Positions 26,271 through 35,874 of a stretch of 64,000 bases of DNA are shown piece by piece. Position 1 is the first letter of the stretch. The number at the start of each line of letters is the position of its first letter. The stretch comes from Paraburkholderia aspalathi (lineage in GTDB: Bacteria; Pseudomonadota; Gammaproteobacteria; Burkholderiales; Burkholderiaceae): contig NZ_FPBH01000007.1 in assembly GCF_900116445.1 (NCBI RefSeq), positions 239,696-303,695 on the forward strand, given 5' to 3'. The position numbers and the translations under genes are program-made. The notes beneath the pieces are model-generated. The model had not been told where the DNA came from, made no database searches, and saw only the letters and a program-made list of their open reading frames with translations.

Positions 26271-28933
26271 GACCACACCTGCGAAGCCACCGTACTGGCA
26301 TGACTGAAATAGCGCGCGCTGATCTCATGCGCCGCCGCGCCGACGTAGCCGCCAATCTGATCGCACACCGCAATCAGGTCGGCGTATGAATCGTTTTCGT
26401 CGATGGCGCACACCGATTCGAGCGCCGGCAAGGAAGCGGCGGGCGGCATCAATTCCGCAAACGGACGATGCCGCATGCTGCCCGCCGCCACGGCGATCTC
26501 ATCGAGCTTCTTGCGCAGGCGCTCATAGACGCCATAGACGCCGCGCGGATTCGTGGGCTCGATCACCAGCAGATCGAGCAAGGCGGGCACTTCGAAACGG
26601 CCCGGATACAGCGAGCGATAGGTCAGCGTGCTGTCGAACAATTGCAGCAACAGATCGAATCCGGCTGGCGTAGAGAGTTGGCCCTTATCGGCGACCACCC
26701 GCAAAAACGACGTCATCGCCGACACGCGTTCGATGTGCCGCCCCACGAATAGCAGACGCCACGCTTCGTCGCGTGTCATGCGGTCGCCTTGCGCGCCGCT
26801 GATCGCCGATAGCTGCACCGACAAACGTTCAAGCGCGTTCATCAGCGTCACGCGGTCATAACGATCGTAGCGTTCGCTGCGCTCAGCGCGACCGTTACCA
26901 TTCGCGCCGCCCGGCGCTGAACCACTACCGCCGCCATTGCCGTTGCCATTGCCCACCGCAGCCGGCATCAAGGTCTGCAATGCATCGCGGAAATCGTTGC
27001 GCGCCGCGAGAATCGTGCGCCAGTGGTCGTTCGATAAACGCCCACGCACCTCGCCGTTCGAACGTGCTTGCCATGCGAGGTTCTGGCCAATGCTAGTGGG
27101 GCCGGTGCTCTCGCTCAGATTCGCGACCAACGCGCGTTCGAACACTTGCGGCGAGTTCGGCGCAAACATGTCGCCGGATTGCACGAGACCGCAATGCGTG
27201 GCGAGCTCGACCAGCGTGGGGAACATCGCGTCGGCGTCGTTGCCTTCCAGCGAACCAAGAATCAGGCGCAACAGCCGCACGTTGTTTTCGGCACGTTCGC
27301 CATAGCGTCCGGCCCAGAACAGGTTTTCCGCCGCCCGGCTCGACACGGTGCGATGCTTGCGCGCGAGGTCGGCGGGTTGCATCGGCGAAGGCAGCAGCGT
27401 GAAGGTCGACGTCGGCTGGCTCGACAGCACCCACGTGTCGACGCTACTGCCGCCGTACTGCATCGACACCGTCGCCTGGCGCTCGGCGGCCATCCGCGTG
27501 AAGCCGCCTGGCATCACGTGCCAACCACCGTTGACGTCGGCAATCGCATAGACACGCAGGACCGACGGGCGGCGGCCAATGGTGCCGTCTTCGTAACGCG
27601 GCGTGCAGGAAAAGCGCTGTGCCTGCTGGATCGTATAGGTGTCCGGCATCGCTTCGATGCGCTCGCGCCATGTCGACAGCCGTTGCCTGCCCTGCTCGAT
27701 TCCCGGTGGCGCATCGCGTGCCGCGACGGGCCACGTCGGTACGATGAACGCTTCCTCCAGACGCCCAAATGCGTGGACGCGGGCCGCCTTTTCGCCGCAC
27801 CACCAGGTGGCCACGCTCGGCAGCACAAGGTCTTCGTCGAGTAAAACTTCGGCGATGCCCGGCAGAAAACCATGCAAGGCAGGCGATTCGACAAAGCCCG
27901 AACCCGGCACGTTCGACACGATCACATTGCCCGCGCGCATCACCTGCAACAGGCCCGGCACGCCGATGCTCGAATCCGCGCGCAGTTCGACCGGATCGCA
28001 GAACGCATCGTCCAGACGGCGCAGCACGACGTGCACGCGCTCGAGACCGGCGAGCGTCTTCAGATACAGCATGTCGTCACGCACGGTCAGGTCTTTGCCT
28101 TCGACCAGCGTCACGCCGAGATAGCGCGCGAGAAACACGTGCTCGAAGTAGGTTTCGCTAAACGGACCAGGCGTGAGCAGCGCGATATGGGGCAAACCAT
28201 CGGCGCCCGAACTGTCGGGCGACATGGTGGCCTGGGCGGCCTGCGCGAGCGTCGCGATCAGTTGTGAATACGTCGGCGCGAGGCGGCTCACGCGCATCGC
28301 ACGGAACGGTTCGGCAAATAGCGTCGACACGATCAGCCGGTTTTCCAGCGCGTAACCCAGGCCGGATGGCGCCTCGGTGCGATGCGCCATGACGGTCCAA
28401 TTGCCGGCGGGCGTACGCGCCAGATCGACGGCGACCACCTGCAGATACTGGCCGCCAGGCGGCGTGAAGCCCTTCACGGAACGCAGATAACCCGGATGCC
28501 CGAACACCAGCGCAGGCGGCAACTGCCCACGCTCGAGCAAGGTCTGCGGCCCATAAATATCGGCGACGATGGCATTGAGCAGATGCGCGCGCTGCGTCAC
28601 GCCACGCTCGATATGCGCCCACTCGGCCTCGCTAATCAGGAACGGCAGCAGGTCGAGCGCCCACGGCCGCGGCTCGCCGTTATCCGCGTAGACGTTGTAG
28701 CTGATGTCGTTGTCGCGGATCTGCTGCGCGACCGAGGCGCGGTGATCTTCCAATCGCGCGATGCCGTCTTCGCCGAGCCGCTCGAAGAATTGCCGCCACG
28801 GCTCGCGCAACACGCCCGAGGCATCGCGTAACTCGTCCCAATGTCCTTCGTAGGCCGGCAACAGCCGTAATAAGGACGAAGCGTCCGCGCGTGCCGCGGA
28901 CGTTTCGAAAGGAAAAGTCGATTGAAAGGCCAA
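26267..28933 (-). CDS. Circularly permuted ATP-grasp plus Alpha-E domain fusion
   Basis: An 888-residue fusion. Residues ~60-490 form a circularly permuted type 2 ATP-grasp ligase (N-I-S-Y-like D-I-S-Y-N-V-Y near 76, then L-T-P-G-P-F-S-E-T-Y-F-E-H near 253, ending with a G-G-F-T-R region near 478). Residues ~531-880 form an Alpha-E helical domain that starts S-R-A-A-E-N-L-F-W-A-G-R-Y-G-E-R-A-E. In many bacteria the two are separate neighbouring genes. A Gly/Asn-rich insert at ~661-684 splits the Alpha-E part. ATP-grasp enzymes of this class are predicted to form amide bonds between carboxyl and amino groups. It lies between two transglutaminase genes. Confidence 0.92.
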   Translation of the reverse strand: MAFQSTFPFETSAARADASSLLRLLPAYEGHWDELRDASGVLREPWRQFFERLGEDGIARLEDHRASVAQQIRDNDISYNVYADNGEPRPWALDLLPFLISEAEWAHIERGVTQRAHLLNAIVADIYGPQTLLERGQLPPALVFGHPGYLRSVKGFTPPGGQYLQVVAVDLARTPAGNWTVMAHRTEAPSGLGYALENRLIVSTLFAEPFRAMRVSRLAPTYSQLIATLAQAAQATMSPDSSGADGLPHIALLTPGPFSETYFEHVFLARYLGVTLVEGKDLTVRDDMLYLKTLAGLERVHVVLRRLDDAFCDPVELRADSSIGVPGLLQVMRAGNVIVSNVPGSGFVESPALHGFLPGIAEVLLDEDLVLPSVATWWCGEKAARVHAFGRLEEAFIVPTWPVAARDAPPGIEQGRQRLSTWRERIEAMPDTYTIQQAQRFSCTPRYEDGTIGRRPSVLRVYAIADVNGGWHVMPGGFTRMAAERQATVSMQYGGSSVDTWVLSSQPTSTFTLLPSPMQPADLARKHRTVSSRAAENLFWAGRYGERAENNVRLLRLILGSLEGNDADAMFPTLVELATHCGLVQSGDMFAPNSPQVFERALVANLSESTGPTSIGQNLAWQARSNGEVRGRLSNDHWRTILAARNDFRDALQTLMPAAVGNGNGNGGGSGSAPGGANGNGRAERSERYDRYDRVTLMNALERLSVQLSAISGAQGDRMTRDEAWRLLFVGRHIERVSAMTSFLRVVADKGQLSTPAGFDLLLQLFDSTLTYRSLYPGRFEVPALLDLLVIEPTNPRGVYGVYERLRKKLDEIAVAAGSMRHRPFAELMPPAASLPALESVCAIDENDSYADLIAVCDQIGGYVGAAAHEISARYFSHASTVASQVWS

Positions 28934-28978
28934 GGTCGTGTCGTTCTTAAAAGTATGCTGCCGCTTCAGTCTACCAGG

Positions 28979-31900
28979 TTACCAGTAGCGCAGGTCCAAC
29001 GTAAACGGAAACTCGAGGCTGCGCTGCGGTACACCGACCGTAAGCGGCCCCGGCGTATGACCGGATGCGAAGAAGCGTGCGCGCCGCCGGCTTTCGGCCT
29101 CGTAGGCGTTGACCGGGAAGGTCTGATAGTTGCGCCCGCCCGGATGTGCGACATGATACTGGCATCCGCCGACCGAGCGGCCAGTCCATGTATCGACCAG
29201 GTCGAAAGTGAGCGGCGCATCCACACCGATGGTCGGATGCAGCGCCGACGGTTGCGCCCAGGCGCGAAAGCGCACGCCGGCCACATATTCGCTGACGCGG
29301 CCCGTCGGCTGAAGCGGCACCGGCACGCCGTTGACCGTCACCACATGGCGGTTGTCGTTCAAACCGAGCGCGCGCACTTCGAGCCTTTCCACGGACGAAT
29401 CCACGTAACGCACCGTGCCGCCCGGCGAGCCCTCCTCACCCATCACGTGCCACGGTTCGAGCGCGTTGCGGATCGTCAGCGAGACGCCGTTCACCGTGGT
29501 CTCGCCGACCAGCGGGAAGCGGAATTCGAAGTGCGGCGCGAACCAGCTGCTCTCGAAGGCGAAGCCCGCCTGGTTGAGTTCGCCGAGTACGTCGTCGAAA
29601 TCCATCTTGGCGAAGGTGCCGAGCAGGAAGCGGTCATGCAGTTCCGTGCCCCAGCGCGTGAGCCGCTGCGTGTACGGCGTGTGCCAGAAGCGCGCCACCA
29701 ACGCGCGCAGCAGCAACTGCTGGACGAGACTCATGCGTGCATGCGGCGGCATTTCGAAGCCGCGCAACTCGAGCAGGCCAAGGCGGCCAGTGGGACCATC
29801 GGGCGAATAGAGTTTGTCGATGCAGAACTCGGCGCGGTGCGTATTGCCCGTCACGTCGATCAGGATGTTGCGCAACGAGCGGTCGATCATCCACGCCGGC
29901 AGGTTCGCGCTGTCGCGTCCGCCGAGCAGATCGATCTGCCGCTGCAGCTCGCGGAACGCCACCTCCAACTCGTACACCTGGTCGTTGCGTGCCTCGTCGA
30001 CGCGCGGCGCCTGGCTCGTCGGCCCGATAAAGAGCCCGGAAAACAGATACGACAGCGACGGATGGTTATGCCAATACGCGATCAGGCTGGCCAGCAGATC
30101 CGGACGGCGCAGGAACGGACTATCGGCAGGCGTCGCACCGCCGAGCACGAAGTGATTGCCGCCGCCGGTCCCCGTATGGCGGCCGTCGGTCATGAACTTC
30201 TCGCTGCTCAGATAGCTCTCGGCCGCGGATTGATACAGGTACTCCGTGTTGTCGACCAGTTGCTCCCAGCTCGAAGCCGGATGAATGTTCACCTCGATCA
30301 CACCCGGGTCCGGCGTAACCTGCAGGACCTTCAGGCGCGCATCGCGCGGCGGCGGATAGCCTTCGAGCACCACCTGCATCTGCAATTCGGCGGCCGTCGC
30401 TTCGATCGCCGCGAGTAGGTCGAGATAGTCGTCGAGTTCGGTGAGCGGCGGCATGAACACATGCAGCAGCGAGCGCCCGCTGCCGAACGCTTCGGTTTCC
30501 GCCTTCGGACCGGCAGCCCGTTTCGGGTCGCGTGCTTCGACGCAGATCGCCGTACGCAGCGTTTCCTTCGACGACTGCCCACGCTCCGGCGGCTGCTGGT
30601 CGCCTGACTGAGGCGCAAAGGCCACCACGCCGCTGCCCGCCATGCCGCTCAACAGATCCGCCGCTGACGACGACAACGCCGCCGCACGCCGCGCATCGGC
30701 GGCGCTCAAGGTGCGCTGTTCGCCGTCGTATTGCATGCGCAATTGCGCGGCCGGACGCAACGGCACCGGTGGCGCAAACGGATCGTGCGCGTGCTGATAC
30801 GGATAGTCGGTCTTCGACACCCACGGCAGCGAATCGAGCGGCAAGCGATAACCCATTGGCGAATCGCCGGGAATCAGGAACATGCGTTCGTCGCGGAAGA
30901 ACCAGCGGCCGCTGACCCACTTCGGCGGCTCGTTCGGCACGTCGCGTTCGCGTGCGAGCGGCAGGACAAAACCGGTCGCGCCGCCCAGGCCCGCGTCGAA
31001 CACACGCCGCAGGCGCACACGCTCCAGCTCGTCATCCAGACGCGCGTCGAGCGGATCGACGTTGACCGGCAGACGGCGCTCGCGCCACAGGTAGTACCAG
31101 ACGTCTTCGAAGCCGGGCTGGATGCAGTCCGTGTCGAGCGCTAGCTTGGTCGCCAGATGAGCGAGGAAACGCTGGGCGTCGGCGGCCGTGTAGGTGCCCG
31201 GCTCGCGTTCGTCGGCGAAGAGCGTGGGGTCTTGCCAGCACGGCTCACCGTCGGCGCGCCAGTAGAGCGACATCGCCCAGCGCGGCAACTGTTCGCCCGG
31301 ATACCACTTGCCCTGGCCAATATGCAGAAAACCGTTTGCGCCGTAGCGCGAGCGCAGCTTGTCCATCAGCGCGACCGCGTAGCCGCGTTTGGTGGGGCCG
31401 AGGGCGTCGGTGTTCCATTCGGCGGCGTCGCGATCGCGCACCGACACGAAGGTCGGCTCGCCGCCCATCGTCAGGCGCACGTCCATCTCGGTCAGGCGCT
31501 GGTCGACCTGCTCGCCCATTTTAACGACGTCGCTCCACACTTCTTCGGTGAAGGGCTTGGTGACGCGCGGCGTCTCCAGGACCCGTTCGATCGACATGGT
31601 GTGCTCGAACTCGACTTCGGATTCGTCGACCGCGCCGGAGATCGGCGCCGCGCTGCCGGGTTCCGGCGTGCAGGCGACCGGAATATGGCCCTCCCCGGCC
31701 AGCAGGCCGGAGGTCGGGTCGAGGCCGATCCAGCCCGCGCCCGGCAGGTAGACCTCGCACCATGCGTGCAGGTCGGTGAAGTCGACTTCGGTGCCGCTCG
31801 GGCCGTCGATGGATTTGACGTCGGGGGCAAGTTGCAGCAGGTAGCCTGAGACAAAGCGCGCCGCCAGCCCCAGTTGCCGGAGCGTCTCGACCAGCAGCCA

Positions 31901-32452
31901 GCCCGAATCGCGGCACGAACCCGCGGCGCTGACCAGCGTTTCCTCGGGCGTCTGCACGCCGGGCTCCATGCGGATCAGGTAGCGGATCTCGCGTTGCAGC
32001 CGCTGATTCAGTCCGACGAGGAAGTCGGCGGTGACCATCGGCTTACGGTCAATACTCGCGACGAACTCGGCGAAGCGCGGCGTCATCGGCCGCTTGACGA
32101 GGTACGGGGCGAGCTCCAGCGCGAGGCCGGGCGCATACTCGAACGGAAACCGTTCCGCCGACGGTTCGAGAAAGAAATCGAACGGGTTGTAGACCGCCAT
32201 CTCGGCGACCAGATCCACGGTCACCTTGAATTCACGCGTCTTCTCGGGGAACACGAGGCGTGCCTGATAGTTGGCAAACGCGTCCTGCTGCCAGTTGATG
32301 AAGTGTTCAGCCGGTTCGACCCGCATCGAATAAGACAGGATGGGGGTCCGGCAATGCGGCGCAGGCCTGAGACGCACGACCTGGGGCGACAGCGCAACCA
32401 GCCTGTCGTAGCGGTAATGTGTGACATGATTCAACGCGACGCGAATGGACAC
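28979..32452 (-). CDS. Large transglutaminase-DUF2126 protein
   Basis: A 1157-residue protein and first gene of the operon. A transglutaminase N-terminal domain (1-~85) and core come first, with triad Cys180 (G-S-C-R-D), His229 (L-H-A-W) and Asp245 (L-D-P-T-S-G). A very long DUF2126 region of unknown role (about 300 to the end) follows, with motifs such as M-G-G-E-P-T-F near 331, G-T-G-G-G-N-H and E-L-R-G-F-E-M-P-P-H. The GTG at 32452 is chosen because AGGAG lies 6 bases upstream and the family sequence starts there. Activity is unproven; a peptide- or amide-processing role with the ATP-grasp partner is the main proposal. Confidence 0.92.
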   Translation of the reverse strand: MSIRVALNHVTHYRYDRLVALSPQVVRLRPAPHCRTPILSYSMRVEPAEHFINWQQDAFANYQARLVFPEKTREFKVTVDLVAEMAVYNPFDFFLEPSAERFPFEYAPGLALELAPYLVKRPMTPRFAEFVASIDRKPMVTADFLVGLNQRLQREIRYLIRMEPGVQTPEETLVSAAGSCRDSGWLLVETLRQLGLAARFVSGYLLQLAPDVKSIDGPSGTEVDFTDLHAWCEVYLPGAGWIGLDPTSGLLAGEGHIPVACTPEPGSAAPISGAVDESEVEFEHTMSIERVLETPRVTKPFTEEVWSDVVKMGEQVDQRLTEMDVRLTMGGEPTFVSVRDRDAAEWNTDALGPTKRGYAVALMDKLRSRYGANGFLHIGQGKWYPGEQLPRWAMSLYWRADGEPCWQDPTLFADEREPGTYTAADAQRFLAHLATKLALDTDCIQPGFEDVWYYLWRERRLPVNVDPLDARLDDELERVRLRRVFDAGLGGATGFVLPLARERDVPNEPPKWVSGRWFFRDERMFLIPGDSPMGYRLPLDSLPWVSKTDYPYQHAHDPFAPPVPLRPAAQLRMQYDGEQRTLSAADARRAAALSSSAADLLSGMAGSGVVAFAPQSGDQQPPERGQSSKETLRTAICVEARDPKRAAGPKAETEAFGSGRSLLHVFMPPLTELDDYLDLLAAIEATAAELQMQVVLEGYPPPRDARLKVLQVTPDPGVIEVNIHPASSWEQLVDNTEYLYQSAAESYLSSEKFMTDGRHTGTGGGNHFVLGGATPADSPFLRRPDLLASLIAYWHNHPSLSYLFSGLFIGPTSQAPRVDEARNDQVYELEVAFRELQRQIDLLGGRDSANLPAWMIDRSLRNILIDVTGNTHRAEFCIDKLYSPDGPTGRLGLLELRGFEMPPHARMSLVQQLLLRALVARFWHTPYTQRLTRWGTELHDRFLLGTFAKMDFDDVLGELNQAGFAFESSWFAPHFEFRFPLVGETTVNGVSLTIRNALEPWHVMGEEGSPGGTVRYVDSSVERLEVRALGLNDNRHVVTVNGVPVPLQPTGRVSEYVAGVRFRAWAQPSALHPTIGVDAPLTFDLVDTWTGRSVGGCQYHVAHPGGRNYQTFPVNAYEAESRRRARFFASGHTPGPLTVGVPQRSLEFPFTLDLRYW

Positions 32453-32765
32453 ACCGGACTCCTGGACAAGGGATGGCAGCCCGCCAAAAAGCAAGCTTCA
32501 TGCCGTGGATCGAAAAACCGCGAGAACTGGCTGTACTGCCCGGATTACCGCCTGCTGCGAAGTTTGCCGCATCTGTCGACCGTCCGGTCGATCGATCAGC
32601 GCGCCTTTCCCTTACCTTTTCAGCAGCCGCGCACCAAAGCGGCGCAGCGCCGATGCACGATCATGCACGTAATGTGCGTTAAACCAGTGACGTCTGGCAA
32701 ATGCGGCATGAAGATTGCGCGTTAGCTTCGCCCCAAGACTGCCACCCACCACCCAGGTTCGATCA
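32453..32765. promoter_or_regulatory. Divergent promoter region, transglutaminase operon / metallopeptidase
   Basis: 313 bp without a convincing gene. A perfect palindrome, TCGACCG-TC-CGGTCGA, lies at 32576-32591. Short TGCACG/GTGC repeats occur near 32650-32682. No known regulator can be assigned. The shared region suggests that both sides are controlled together. Confidence 0.5.
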
Positions 32766-34016
32766 ATGAAAACCTTCCACTGCAATCGCTGCTCGCACCT
32801 TGTGTTCTATGAAAACGTTCGTTGCGAACGCTGCGAGGCATTGCTCGGATATGTGCCTGAACTGGCCGAAATCAGCGCTTTCGAAGACGCCGGTGAAGGC
32901 CGCTGGCGCAGCCTGCACCCGCGTGGCGAGGGTGCGCTGTTCCGGCAATGCCACAACTACGCAGTCGAAAATGTCTGCAACTGGATGATCCCCGCCGACT
33001 CGCCCGACACGCTGTGCCGCGCCTGCCAGCTCACGCGCACGATTCCGAATCTGAGCGCGCCGGACAACCGGCTCTACTGGTACCGGCTGGAAATGGCGAA
33101 GCGGCGTCTGCTGTACACGCTGGCCGCGCTCGGCCTCGACGTGCCCTCGCGCAAGGACGATCCCGAATCCGGCCTGGCATTCGAATTCCTCGAGGACGGC
33201 GGCGACGGTGAGCGCGTCATGACCGGCCACGACAACGGCCTGATCACGCTGAACATCGCCGAAGCCGAAGACGCCTACCGCGAGAAGGTGCGCAGCGCGA
33301 TGGGAGAGCCCTACCGCACGCTGCTCGGGCACTTTCGCCACGAGACGGGCCACTACTACTTCAGCCAGCTGGTCGAGAACGACCCGCGCTGGCTCGAGCC
33401 CTACCGCAAGCTGTTCGGCGATGAGCGCGCCGACTACGGCGAAGCGCTGACGGCCTACTACCGCGACGGCGCGCCAAAAGACTGGCAGGGTTCGTATATC
33501 AGCGCCTATGCGACGATGCATCCCTGGGAAGATTGGGCCGAAACGTGGGCGCACTACATGCTGATCGTCGACGTGCTGGATACGTCGACCTCATATGGCC
33601 TCGCCTTGCTGCCCGACGACCCGAGCGAGCCGACGCTGACCGACCGCACGCCCATCGAAGACGCGAGCTTCGAGAATCTGATGAAACGCTGGTTTCCGCT
33701 CACGTATGCGTTGAACAGCCTGAATCGCAGTCTCGGCATGCCCGACGGGTATCCGTTCACGCTGGCCTCGCCGGTCGTGGATAAGCTGCGATTCGTGCAT
33801 CGGGTGATTGCGGCAGCCGGTGATAAAACGCAACCACGTGAAGCGGCGAAGCCGGCGCCGCTGTCTGCGCCACAACCCGTCGCTCAACCTATGATGTCGC
33901 AAGAGCCGGTGCAGGCGCCCGTCATGCAGACAATCGCGCCGTCAGCGCCGCCCTTGCAATCCGAACCCGCCGCCGTCAAAGCAGCACCCGCCAAGCGGGC
34001 CACACGCCGGCGTTAG
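32766..34016 (+). CDS. Zinc-ribbon metallopeptidase (putative zinc-binding peptidase family)
   Basis: A 416-residue protein with an N-terminal zinc ribbon (Cys6, Cys9, Cys20, Cys23) and a second Cys set (62, 71, 84, 87). A gluzincin-type active site, H-E-T-G-H, lies at 192-196. The middle part is rich in Trp/Tyr. The last ~55 residues are a Pro/Ala/Gln-rich tail ending in basic residues. The ATG at 32766 starts directly at the zinc ribbon. It is divergent from the transglutaminase/ATP-grasp operon, and this neighbour pairing suggests a shared pathway in which it may trim a peptide substrate. The cleavage target is unknown. Confidence 0.88.
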   Translation: MKTFHCNRCSHLVFYENVRCERCEALLGYVPELAEISAFEDAGEGRWRSLHPRGEGALFRQCHNYAVENVCNWMIPADSPDTLCRACQLTRTIPNLSAPDNRLYWYRLEMAKRRLLYTLAALGLDVPSRKDDPESGLAFEFLEDGGDGERVMTGHDNGLITLNIAEAEDAYREKVRSAMGEPYRTLLGHFRHETGHYYFSQLVENDPRWLEPYRKLFGDERADYGEALTAYYRDGAPKDWQGSYISAYATMHPWEDWAETWAHYMLIVDVLDTSTSYGLALLPDDPSEPTLTDRTPIEDASFENLMKRWFPLTYALNSLNRSLGMPDGYPFTLASPVVDKLRFVHRVIAAAGDKTQPREAAKPAPLSAPQPVAQPMMSQEPVQAPVMQTIAPSAPPLQSEPAAVKAAPAKRATRRR

Positions 34017-34062
34017 TCCAGTCAGTCACACCCCCCGCACGTGGAACGCTTCGAGAATCTAT

Positions 34063-34103
34063 AAAAAAACCCGCTGCACGATCAACCGGCAGCGGGTTTT
34101 TTT
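34063..34103. terminator. Bidirectional terminator
   Basis: Seven A, a perfect stem CCCGCTGC / GCAGCGGG (34070-34077 and 34089-34096) and seven T. It serves both the rightward metallopeptidase and the leftward DUF3443 gene. Confidence 0.95.
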
Positions 34104-34129
34104 CATCGGAGCCAAACCTGGCCGATCAC

Positions 34130-35404
34130 TCAATACGCGACATAAGGCCCCGTACCGCCAGGCGTCGTCTGCTGCTCGACGGCGGCGTACACGTTGCGCC
34201 CGTAGAAGAACGGCAGGCCCCAGTCGAAAATCGACGACGTTACAAAGGCCGGTCCCGCCAGCAGCGGCAACGCTGAATCGCCGCTATACGTCTGCGAGAT
34301 CGTCGTGGCATTGCCGACGCTGAAGCTCACCGCGCTCGTCGTGCCGTTCACCCCCTGGATCATCGCGCTCAACGACTCGGTCGACGCCGGGCAGTAGTAG
34401 GCGCTATTGGGGCTCGCGCATGCCGGCATCACACTGGTCTGGAAGAACAGACCCGTCGAGCCGCTGTCCAGAATACTGCTCGAATACGTCGTGCCGTTCT
34501 GTACCGTCGTAAAGGTGCCGTTCGACGGACTCACGCCGATCACCTGCGCGCTGCCCAGCGCATTGTTGGTCTGCGTACCGATGCCGAACACCAGTTGCCC
34601 GCTGACCGACTGCGCGCCGCCCGACACCGTCGGCAAGCTCAACATCGAACCGTTGTTGTCGGTGGCGAAGTACGGAATCGGATTGGCGACTTGCAGCGCT
34701 TCAGCAAGCGGAATCGACGTGCAGGTCGTGCCGCTGCAGCCGTAATACGTGCCGGCCACCGCCTGTTGCACACAGTTCGCGCCGCAGTCGTGCTTGAACA
34801 CGCCGATGCCCAGAATGCCGTTGGCCTGCAACGTACCCGGCGTGTTGCGCGACGCGCCGACGCTCGCGCAATCCGACGGCACCGAAGCGTAGTTCGGGTC
34901 GATCACCTGGATCGGCAGCGAGGCCGCTTTTTCACCGGCGATCTGCAGGTCGGCGAGCTTCACCGAACCCCATGTGTAGCCGTCGAAAAACTGCATGCAT
35001 TCGGCAACCAGATGGCCCGCGGCGTCCTTCTGTTGCGGCAGCGCCATCGAGGCGGGCAGTTGCGAGGCGAACACGCGCACGCCCCACGAACCGGTATCCA
35101 CCAGGATGTGATCGATGGTTTGACACTGGCTGGTGCCGGGCGCACAAATCGTGATGCTGACGAACGGCATGTTCGGCACATTGCTCACGCCGGAGTCGAC
35201 CGTTACGCGCACCGCGTTGGCGGCCACCACCTGCGGCGAAGGCGAGGTATTGGTGACGGTGGGACCAGCCGAAAGGCTCGTCGTGCCGGAACTCGATGAG
35301 GAGCTGGAACCGCCGGAGCCGCCGCCTCCACCGCCGCAGGCACTGACGAGCAACGCGAGCAGCGCCGCGCACAGGAGGGTAACGAACGAAGACGTATGGC
35401 GCAT
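34130..35404 (-). CDS. DUF3443 secreted lipoprotein
   Basis: A 424-residue exported protein. The signal peptide ends in a lipobox, V-S-A-C, near residue 21, followed by a Gly/Ser linker of about 25 residues. The rest resembles the DUF3443 family, with aspartic-protease-like features such as V-D-T-G-S-W-G near residue 115 and L-D-S-G-S-T-G near 330. These two D-x-G-S motifs are arranged like the two catalytic halves of pepsin-fold proteins, though family activity is not established. The ATG at 35404 has GGAG upstream. It follows the DUF2844 gene by 11 bp. Confidence 0.85.
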   Translation of the reverse strand: MRHTSSFVTLLCAALLALLVSACGGGGGGSGGSSSSSSSGTTSLSAGPTVTNTSPSPQVVAANAVRVTVDSGVSNVPNMPFVSITICAPGTSQCQTIDHILVDTGSWGVRVFASQLPASMALPQQKDAAGHLVAECMQFFDGYTWGSVKLADLQIAGEKAASLPIQVIDPNYASVPSDCASVGASRNTPGTLQANGILGIGVFKHDCGANCVQQAVAGTYYGCSGTTCTSIPLAEALQVANPIPYFATDNNGSMLSLPTVSGGAQSVSGQLVFGIGTQTNNALGSAQVIGVSPSNGTFTTVQNGTTYSSSILDSGSTGLFFQTSVMPACASPNSAYYCPASTESLSAMIQGVNGTTSAVSFSVGNATTISQTYSGDSALPLLAGPAFVTSSIFDWGLPFFYGRNVYAAVEQQTTPGGTGPYVAY

Positions 35405-35415
35405 GATTCGCTCCG

Positions 35416-35874
35416 TTATTGAATGACGCCGACATCGACGCCCGCAGGCACCGCTTGCGGCAGATAGGCGTAGCCGGCAAACGCGCGCAGGTGCCCGCCG
35501 GAGAACACCACCAGATCGCTGCCGGACACCGCGAGCGGCGTGCCACGCCGGGTTGCGGTAGCGGCGACGTACTGGTCGAACGACGCGCCCAGCATGGTTT
35601 TCAGATCCGGCAGCGTCGGGCCCTGCCACGCGACACCGAAGACGATGCCGTTGGGCGCGACGTACTCGCGCACCAGCGTGCCGGACGGCATCGTCACCAG
35701 GTGCACCGAGTACGCGCTTTGCGTAGTGACCGTATGAGCCACGGCGTGAAGGCTCGTCTGATCGCTGTCGACAGAACTGACGTTCTGGCCGAGCGTGGCG
35801 TGCGCGGCAAACGACAGCGCGCAGCCTGCCCCGAGCATTGCGCGAGCAATGCTTGTAGAAAGCATCGGTTTCAA
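35416..35874 (-). CDS. DUF2844 exported protein
   Basis: A 152-residue protein with a Sec signal peptide (to about residue 25, S-F-A-A-H-A). The mature part has Y-S-V-H-L and V-A-W-Q-G-P-T-L-P-D-L, as in the DUF2844 family found beside DUF3443 in Burkholderia-type genomes. A TTG start at 35874 is favoured because AGGA lies about 6 bases before it; the ATG at 35865 is the alternative. It is the first gene of a two-gene unit. Function unknown. Confidence 0.8.
   Translation of the reverse strand: MKPMLSTSIARAMLGAGCALSFAAHATLGQNVSSVDSDQTSLHAVAHTVTTQSAYSVHLVTMPSGTLVREYVAPNGIVFGVAWQGPTLPDLKTMLGASFDQYVAATATRRGTPLAVSGSDLVVFSGGHLRAFAGYAYLPQAVPAGVDVGVIQ

Noticed and set aside
28922..30418. A 498-codon forward frame opposite the DUF2126 region
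   Set aside because: Shadow of the large transglutaminase-DUF2126 gene; composition is strongly biased and no motifs are seen.
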